Source of the DNA: Gammaproteobacteria bacterium
Lineage (GTDB): Bacteria > Pseudomonadota > Gammaproteobacteria > Pseudomonadales > Azotimanducaceae
Assembly: GCA_028821125.1 (NCBI GenBank)
Contig: JAPPHD010000004.1
Span: 1-39,817 of the forward strand
Direction: 5' to 3'
Length of the DNA stretch: 39,817 nt
The position numbers were made by a program, and so were the translations under genes. The notes beneath the pieces were generated by a model that did no database searches, was not told the DNA's origin, and was given only the letters and a program-made list of their open reading frames with translations. How positions within the stretch are numbered: the first letter of the stretch is position 1; each line of letters starts with the position of its first letter. Of the stretch, positions 34,619-39,817 are shown one piece after another.

Positions 34619-35077
34619 TCAGTGAGTGATTTCCTGGTCCTGGCCCTGGCCCTGTTCCTGCTGTTTGCGCAGCGCCTCCATATAGAGGGCGTCGAAGTTA
34701 ACCTGGGCGATGTGCAATGCGGGGAACCCGCCCTTCAGCGTCAGGTTGTCGATGGCTTCCCGGGCGTAGGGGAACAGGGTTGTGGGGCCCAGGGTGGCCA
34801 GCATGCGCTGCAGCATCTCTCCTTCGAGATCTTCCACGGCGAACACACCCGCCTGCTGTATCTCCACGATGAATGCCGTCTTGCCGCCTTCCTGCTTGGC
34901 GCGGAGCGTCACCGTCAGCACCACCTCGAAACGGTCGTCGTCGAGCCGGGTGGAGCGCGTGTTGATGTCGGCCTGCACTTCCGGCTGGAAGTTCTCGGTG
35001 AACACCAGCGGGCTCCGCGGCGATTCCCAGGAGGCGTCCTTGAGGTAGACGCGCTCCAGGCTTACCTGGGCGGTCAT
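34619..35077 (-). CDS. secB: Protein-export chaperone SecB
   Basis: 152 residues. SecB holds preproteins unfolded and passes them to SecA. It has the family pattern QVSLERVYLKDASWESPRSP, then QPEVQADINTRS, AGVFAVEDLEGEMLQRML, and LFPYAREAIDNLTLKGGFPAL near the end. The Gln-rich tail is variable. The start at 35077 is fixed by an ATGA overlap with the rhodanese stop; an open frame to 35110 exists but would overlap far more. In pseudomonads a glutaredoxin lies between these two genes and is missing here. Confidence 0.96.
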   Translation of the reverse strand: MTAQVSLERVYLKDASWESPRSPLVFTENFQPEVQADINTRSTRLDDDRFEVVLTVTLRAKQEGGKTAFIVEIQQAGVFAVEDLEGEMLQRMLATLGPTTLFPYAREAIDNLTLKGGFPALHIAQVNFDALYMEALRKQQEQGQGQDQEITH

Positions 35078-35490
35078 GCCTTCACCACCGGCAGGCTCTG
35101 GTTCCGCCACTCGGTGACGCCACCCGTGAGCCGGGAGACGTTCTCGAAGCCATGCTTCCTCAATATGGAGCCGGCGGTGCCGGAATGCTGCCCCATCTTG
35201 CAGGCGACGACGATCGGACGTTCGCGGTGTTTCCTGAGTTCGTTCATCCGGCCGTCAAGCGCGGCGAACGGTATGTTGAGGGCATCGACGATGTGCCCTG
35301 CGTCGTATTCCTTCTTGTCACGGACATCTAGCACGAGAGCATTCTCCCTGTTGACGAGGTCGACCAGTTGCTGGGCGGTCACCGAGCGGCCGCCGCGCCG
35401 CGTTTCGTTCCTGATGAAGAGCACCAGCAGGATGACGAACGCGGCAACGAGAATCGGGTGGTTGCCTATGAATTCGAATACCTGGTTCAT
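35074..35490 (-). CDS. Membrane-anchored rhodanese-like sulfurtransferase
   Basis: 138 residues from the ATG at 35490. One N-terminal membrane helix (HPILVAAFVILLVLFI, about 9-25) precedes a single rhodanese domain: VTAQQLVDLVNRENALVLDVRDKKEYDAGHIVDALNIP is the typical start (LDVRD and GHI). The active-site loop is ACKMGQHSGTAG, with the catalytic Cys at its second position. The domain ends with GFENVSRLTGGVTEWRNQSLP. It is the first gene of a two-gene operon with secB, in the same place as in pseudomonads. Its substrate is unknown; the Cys is present so it may be active. Confidence 0.93.
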   Translation of the reverse strand: MNQVFEFIGNHPILVAAFVILLVLFIRNETRRGGRSVTAQQLVDLVNRENALVLDVRDKKEYDAGHIVDALNIPFAALDGRMNELRKHRERPIVVACKMGQHSGTAGSILRKHGFENVSRLTGGVTEWRNQSLPVVKA

Positions 35491-35816
35491 TTGCCTGGTT
35501 GGCTGCCTGCCTGGTTGGTTGCGGCCGGATGTCAATTTCGGGAAGCACGCGAAATGCACCGCCCGTCACCGGTTTCCTTCCCTTTCTGAACGCCGCGTTC
35601 AAGGCTGCCGGGAAAACCCTGGCGCCGCGGCGATTATACAGGGTTGCCGCCGGGATGGCGCTTGCTCCGGCGCACGAGCCGTCCGGGAGGCGGTCGCGCT
35701 GGAAAGCCATCCCGGAGGCAGGCACGTTAGAATAGGCTCGCCTTGGCCCTCCCGCTCCGTCGCCTGCTGGTATTGCGTATCGTCAGGGACCGGGACCAAC
35801 TGGAAACCTCGCTGCC
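35491..35816. promoter_or_regulatory. Divergent promoter region of rhodanese-secB and gpmI
   Basis: About 325 bases. On the minus strand a consensus TATAAT lies at 35638-35633, about 145 bases before the rhodanese start, with no good -35. On the plus strand TAGAAT at 35728-35733 is a possible -10 for gpmI. A short near-tandem repeat of GCCTGGTTGGCTGCCT occurs at about 35493-35525. Nothing else is recognised. Confidence 0.4.
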
Positions 35817-37385
35817 TTGAAAGACCGGCACACACCCAAGACCACGCTGCTCGTCGTGCTGGACGGATTCGGCTACCGGGAAGCCGTGGAGCACAATGCC
35901 ATCGCCGCGGCCGAAACGCCCAACTGGGACCGGTTCCTGGCCACCAGGCCGCATACGCTCGTCTCCGCATCCGGTGAGGATGTCGGCCTGCCCCCCGGGC
36001 AAATGGGCAATTCCGAGGTGGGGCACATGAACCTGGGTGCGGGCAGGGTGATCCTTCAGGACCTGAGCCGCATCGACCGGGCCATCGAACGGGGCGAACT
36101 CGAAAACAACGCGGCGCTCAACCGCCTGTTCGCCCGGGTGCGGGAGACAGGAGGCGCCCTGCATGTTCTGGGGCTGCTTTCGCCCGGCGGGGTGCATTCC
36201 CATGAAGAGCAGATTTTCGAGCTGCTGCGGGTGGCGGCGGGCAAGGGGCTGACGCGCATCTGCCTGCACGCCTTCCTGGACGGCCGCGACACGCCGCCCA
36301 GAAGCGCCGGCGCCTCCCTGCGGAAAGCGCAGGCATTGCTTGCGGGGCTGGGTGTGGGCCGGGTCGCTTCAATTGCCGGCCGGTACTACGCCATGGACCG
36401 GGACCGGCGCTGGGAACGGGTCGAGAAAGCCTGGCGGCTGCTCGTGGGCGGTGAAGCGGATTTCCGTGCGGAGGATGGGCCCCGGGGGCTCGAACTCGCC
36501 TATGGGCGCGGCGAGTCGGACGAGTTCGTGCAGCCGACCCTCGTTGGCGGAGCGGAAGACGTGGCCCCGCGTTTGACCTCGGACGACGGCGTCGTTTTCA
36601 TGAACTTCCGGGCCGACCGGGCCCGGCAGTTGACGCGCGCGTTGACCGATTCGGAGTTCGCTGAATTCGATCGAGGGCGCTTCGTTCCGCTTGCCGGCAT
36701 GGTCACACTCACCCGCTACGCGGACGATATGAACGCTGACTGTGCCTTCGAACCGGCCGAATTCGCCAATACCCTCGGCGAGTGCATGGCGCGCCTCGGC
36801 AAGCGGCAACTGCGCATTGCGGAGACGGAAAAGTACGCGCATGTCACCTTCTTCTTCTCCGGTGGCCGGGAGCAACCCTTTGCAGGCGAGGAACGCATTC
36901 TCGTTCCGAGCCCGAGGATCGCCACCTACGACCTGCAGCCCGAGATGAGCGCGCCCGGGGTGACCGATAACCTGGTCGCGGCGATCGCATCGCAGCGCTT
37001 CGATCTGATCGTGTGCAATTACGCCAACGGCGACATGGTGGGGCACACGGGTGTTTTCGATGCGGCCGTTCGGGCCGTCGAGACGCTGGATCTCTGCCTC
37101 GGGCGGTTGGAGGAAGCGCTCTCGGCGCACGGCGGCCAGATGCTCGTGACCTCGGACCACGGCAACGTTGAAAAGATGCATGACCACGCATCGGCTCAAC
37201 CACACACCGCGCACACCTCGGAACTGGTGCCGCTGGTCTACGTCGGCCCCCACGAACCGTCTTTGCGTGCGGGGGGGGCGCTCGCCGATGTGGCTCCCAC
37301 GCTGCTGAAACTCATGCGTCTCGAGGCGCCCGCGGAAATGACGGGCCGATCGCTGGCCCGGATTCGGGAGCGCCGGAGCGCGTGA
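35817..37385 (+). CDS. gpmI: 2,3-bisphosphoglycerate-independent phosphoglycerate mutase
   Basis: 522 residues. GpmI interconverts 3- and 2-phosphoglycerate in glycolysis with two Mn ions. The start LLVVLDGFGYREAVEHNAIAAA carries the first Asp ligand, and MGNSEVGHMNLGAGRV holds the phospho-accepting Ser. HAFLDGRDTPPRSA, FMNFRADRARQL, and the C-terminal YANGDMVGHTG and VTSDHGNVEKM contain further metal ligands. The only suitable start is TTG at 35817 (LKDRHTPKTT), with GGAAA about 13 bases before it, so weak initiation is expected. Its stop overlaps the envC GTG by 4 bases. Confidence 0.96.
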   Translation: MKDRHTPKTTLLVVLDGFGYREAVEHNAIAAAETPNWDRFLATRPHTLVSASGEDVGLPPGQMGNSEVGHMNLGAGRVILQDLSRIDRAIERGELENNAALNRLFARVRETGGALHVLGLLSPGGVHSHEEQIFELLRVAAGKGLTRICLHAFLDGRDTPPRSAGASLRKAQALLAGLGVGRVASIAGRYYAMDRDRRWERVEKAWRLLVGGEADFRAEDGPRGLELAYGRGESDEFVQPTLVGGAEDVAPRLTSDDGVVFMNFRADRARQLTRALTDSEFAEFDRGRFVPLAGMVTLTRYADDMNADCAFEPAEFANTLGECMARLGKRQLRIAETEKYAHVTFFFSGGREQPFAGEERILVPSPRIATYDLQPEMSAPGVTDNLVAAIASQRFDLIVCNYANGDMVGHTGVFDAAVRAVETLDLCLGRLEEALSAHGGQMLVTSDHGNVEKMHDHASAQPHTAHTSELVPLVYVGPHEPSLRAGGALADVAPTLLKLMRLEAPAEMTGRSLARIRERRSA

Positions 37386-38542
37386 CGGGCGTGCCGCGGC
37401 GGCGCCTGACCCGGTTTGTGGTCTTCCTCCTGGCCTTTCTCCAGACGGGCGCGATTGCGGCGGAGGATTCGGCGGACAGCAAGCGGGTTCAGGCCGAACT
37501 CGCGCGCCTGACCGAACAACTGAACAGCCTCGATTCCTGGCTCTCAAGGGCGGAACAGCGGCGATTGCGGCTGCTCGCGGATTTGCGGACGAAGGATCAG
37601 GCCGTTGCGAGTGCCGTAATCGATGTGGAAGCCAGCGATGCGGAGCTGGCGCGAATCGGGGCGGACCTGTTTCGGCTCGAAGCGGAGCGCAAGGATCTCC
37701 ATGAGCGGCAGACTCATGAGGCGGGCCGAATCGCAGATCATCTCGCTGCCGCCTACCGGCTCCAGGGCCGCGATTTCCTCAAGCTGCTGCTCGATCGACG
37801 GTCTGCGGTGCCCGTTCAGCGCATGCTGGTTTACCACCGGTATCTCGTCGCTGCACGCCTCGACGCTTTCGAGTCCTACCGGCTTGCATCGTCGCAACTC
37901 GAAAGAAACGCGGCGGCGCTGGCTGTGCGCGAGGCAGCGCAACGGGAGGAACGGGGCCGGTTGGTGGTTCGCCGGCAGGAACTTGAGCGGAATAGGGCGG
38001 AGCGACGCACGCTGGTGGAATCTCTCGAAGACGATGTTCAGGACAGGGTCGGCCGGCGCGAAGCCCTGCTGGAGGACCAGCGGCGCCTGCAGGCCCTGTT
38101 CGCCGAGTTGCAGCGTCGGTCTTCCACCATCGAGGGCGCCGATTTCGCCGACCGCAAGGGTTCGCTGCCCTGGCCGCTCGACGGGGTACCGGCAAGCCGT
38201 TTCGGACAGCCCCGTGCCGATGGGCGCCTTGAATGGCATGGCCTGATGCTGCGGGCGGAGACGGGCAGCCCGGTCAGGGCCGTTCATGGCGGGCGTGTGG
38301 TCTTCGCGGACTGGCTCCGGGGGTTCGGGCTGTTGACGATTCTGGATCACGGTGACGGCTACATGACCCTCTACGGGCATGCCGATGTGCTGGAGAAGCG
38401 CCCCGGCGATGTGGTGGAAAGCGGCGAGATCATCGCTCGAGCGGGGCAGAGCGGCGGCGTTCGAACCAGCGGGATCTACTTTGAAATCCGCCGCCACGGC
38501 AACGCCACGGACCCGTTGCAGTGGGTCGTCAAGCGGGGCTGA
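37382..38542 (+). CDS. envC: EnvC-type murein hydrolase activator (LytM domain)
   Basis: 386 residues from a GTG that overlaps the gpmI stop. A signal peptide (RFVVFLLAFLQTGAIAAE, cut near residue 27) is followed by a long coiled coil (about 30-245) and a C-terminal LytM/M23 domain (about 260-386: LPWPLDGVPASRFGQPRADG, GHADVLEKRPGDVVESGEIIA). The zinc-ligand pattern is incomplete: WHGLML lacks the Asp of HxxxD, as in EnvC, which is inactive itself and activates amidases AmiA/AmiB at the septum. It is between gpmI and ctpA, the same order as in pseudomonads. Confidence 0.92.
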   Translation: MTGVPRRRLTRFVVFLLAFLQTGAIAAEDSADSKRVQAELARLTEQLNSLDSWLSRAEQRRLRLLADLRTKDQAVASAVIDVEASDAELARIGADLFRLEAERKDLHERQTHEAGRIADHLAAAYRLQGRDFLKLLLDRRSAVPVQRMLVYHRYLVAARLDAFESYRLASSQLERNAAALAVREAAQREERGRLVVRRQELERNRAERRTLVESLEDDVQDRVGRREALLEDQRRLQALFAELQRRSSTIEGADFADRKGSLPWPLDGVPASRFGQPRADGRLEWHGLMLRAETGSPVRAVHGGRVVFADWLRGFGLLTILDHGDGYMTLYGHADVLEKRPGDVVESGEIIARAGQSGGVRTSGIYFEIRRHGNATDPLQWVVKRG

Positions 38543-38612
38543 AGCCAGGGGGCTCCGGGCTCCGTCGATTCGTCCGTGAGCCGAACGGGCCGCGCCGCGC
38601 TACACTTCGGCG

Positions 38613-39767
38613 ATGGGCCTGCGTTTCGTCACCCTGTTCGGAATTGTCGCCAGCATCGTTACCGGTATAGCGCTCGGCATACTCGGTTACCGGGGCTGGT
38701 TCGATGGCGTCAAGTCGTCCCGGCAGGCCGATGTCATCGAACAGGCGGCCACCTACATCAGGGCCAACTACGTCGATGAAATTGAAGACGGACAGCTTGT
38801 CGCCGATGCGCTCCGGGGCATGCTGAACGGGCTCGACGGCTACTCGAAATACCTGGACCGGGATGCCTACGAACGCCTGCAGGCGGACACGGCCGGCCGA
38901 TTCGGCGGAATCGGCATCGAACTCGGCCTGCGGGACGGGTATTTCACCGTTGTCGAAACGCTGGAAAATGCGCCGGCGGCCCGTGCGGGCATGGCGGCGG
39001 GAGACCGTTTGATCGCCCTGGACGGCGAGTCGCTCAAGGGCAAGAAGCTGCTGGATGTGATTGAGCTGATACGGGGACCGCGCGGCTCCGATGTCAACCT
39101 GACACTGATCCGTTCCGGCGGCAGGTTCGAGGTTGGCCTGACCCGTGCCAGGATCGACATCGAAAGCGTTCGTGCACGCTGGCTGGAACCGGGATACGCG
39201 TACGTGCGCATTTCCCGGTTCCAGAAAGACACCGGCAACGAGTTTGCCGATACGGTCAGGGCGCTTGGGCGGGAAAGCGACATCGGGATCGCCGGGCTGG
39301 TTCTCGACCTGCGCAACAATCCCGGAGGCGTGCTCGGCGCATCGGTGGATACGGCGGACGTCTTTCTCGAGCCGGGGCTTCTCATCTGCACGGAGAGCCG
39401 CCCGGGGATTCAGCGGCTGGAACACCGTGCGCTTACTGGGGATCTGTTGAACGGCGCGCCGTCGGCGGTGCTGATCAACGAGGGCTCGGCGTCCGGCTCG
39501 GAAATCGTGGCGAGCGCGCTTCAGGATCACGGGCGCGCCACCGTGCTCGGCTTGAAGAGCTACGGCAAGGGCTCGGTGCAATCGGTGCTGCCTCTTGCCG
39601 GAGAGCGGGCACTGAAGCTGACAACCGGTTATTACTACCGGCCTGGCGGCGGGTCTTTGCACGCGAGTGGCGTGGTTCCGGAAGTGCGCATGGATTCGAC
39701 GGATGACGGGGCATGGGTTGAGCGGGCCCTGCAGATTGTCAAGGGGGAAGTTCTGGCGTTGCGCTAG
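38613..39767 (+). CDS. ctpA: Carboxy-terminal processing protease (S41 family)
   Basis: 384 residues. An N-terminal membrane anchor or signal (LFGIVASIVTGIALGILGY) precedes the family helix segment DALRGMLNGLDGYSKYLD and a PDZ domain (about 90-175: GIGIELGLRDGYFTVVET, GDRLIALDGESL). The S41 catalytic core has LDLRNNPGG, Ser near residue 293 in NEGSASGSEIVA, and Lys near residue 318 in SYGKGSVQ. It cuts periplasmic proteins at their C-terminus; CtpA of pseudomonads degrades peptidoglycan hydrolases. It follows envC by 70 bases. No strong Shine-Dalgarno before the ATG. Confidence 0.95.
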   Translation: MGLRFVTLFGIVASIVTGIALGILGYRGWFDGVKSSRQADVIEQAATYIRANYVDEIEDGQLVADALRGMLNGLDGYSKYLDRDAYERLQADTAGRFGGIGIELGLRDGYFTVVETLENAPAARAGMAAGDRLIALDGESLKGKKLLDVIELIRGPRGSDVNLTLIRSGGRFEVGLTRARIDIESVRARWLEPGYAYVRISRFQKDTGNEFADTVRALGRESDIGIAGLVLDLRNNPGGVLGASVDTADVFLEPGLLICTESRPGIQRLEHRALTGDLLNGAPSAVLINEGSASGSEIVASALQDHGRATVLGLKSYGKGSVQSVLPLAGERALKLTTGYYYRPGGGSLHASGVVPEVRMDSTDDGAWVERALQIVKGEVLALR

Positions 39768-39768
39768 C

Positions 39769-39817
39769 CCGAAAATCTCACCAAAAAATTGGAATGGGAT
39801 CTCGATTTGTCGGATAA
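39769..39817. repeat. Possible end copy of the CCCGCAAATCTCACCAA repeat, cut by the window
   Basis: Directly after the ctpA stop, CCCGAAAATCTCACCAA differs at one of 17 positions from the right-arm sequence of the element at 15075-15304. The following bases do not match that element, so this may be a related repeat end or chance. The window stops before the rest can be seen. Confidence 0.4.

Overview
The window is about 40 kb of GC-rich DNA from a gammaproteobacterium. The clearest sign is gene order. The blocks spor-hslV-hslU-DUF971, ubiE-ubiJ-ubiB-tatABC, dtd, glnA-(DUF4124-like)-ntrB-ntrC and secB-rhodanese-gpmI-envC-ctpA run in the same order as in the PA5050-PA5134 part of Pseudomonas aeruginosa PAO1, as I recall that map. 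Some genes expected from that map are absent here: hisI/hisE between ubiB and tatA, and a glutaredoxin between secB and the rhodanese. The genes on the left (Tat-signal esterase, SMP-30 lactonase, TonB receptor, leucine-catabolic carboxylase) suggest a free-living or host-associated heterotroph. The species cannot be named from the sequence.

Layout. 1-5500: the 3' end of tRNA-Val(CAC), a very large RecQ helicase fused to an N-terminal DEDD exonuclease-like domain and a C-terminal UvrD-like module that appears truncated, and a secreted NTF2-like protein. 5900-11372: esterase, SMP-30 lactonase, an opposing TonB-dependent receptor, a small four-helix membrane protein and a ferredoxin-like-barrel protein. 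11410-14962: both subunits of methylcrotonyl-CoA carboxylase on the minus strand. 15075-15304: a structured inverted-repeat element. 15418-18369: SPOR protein, HslV, HslU, DUF971. 18692-23426: ubiquinone biosynthesis (ubiE, ubiJ, ubiB) and the Tat translocase (tatA, tatB, tatC). 23507-25444: dtd, then a predicted RNA-thiolation pair (PP-loop/NFACT-R protein plus TusA). 25470-30732: a nitrogen-control unit with sigma-54 promoter, NtrC sites, glnA and its terminator, and ntrB-ntrC with its own NtrC site. 30735-34600: an AT-richer island with a DNA adenine methyltransferase, its overlapping endonuclease, and a convergent pentapeptide-repeat membrane protein. 34619-39767: SecB, a membrane rhodanese, phosphoglycerate mutase, an EnvC-type amidase activator and a C-terminal-processing protease.

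How the parts work together. NtrC, made from the ntrBC operon, should act on the sigma-54 promoter of glnA and on its own operator. UbiE/UbiJ/UbiB supply quinone, and TatABC exports folded proteins, of which the RR-signal esterase at 5902 is a candidate. EnvC and CtpA act in the cell wall and periplasm. The R-M island interrupts an otherwise conserved core segment and is the main acquired cargo.

The most unusual items are the helicase whose UvrD half lacks its C-terminal motifs, the R-M/pentapeptide island, the thiolation pair, and three kinds of palindromic repeat in intergenic DNA (15075-15304 with a possible copy at 39769; 18457-18571 and 27821-27929).
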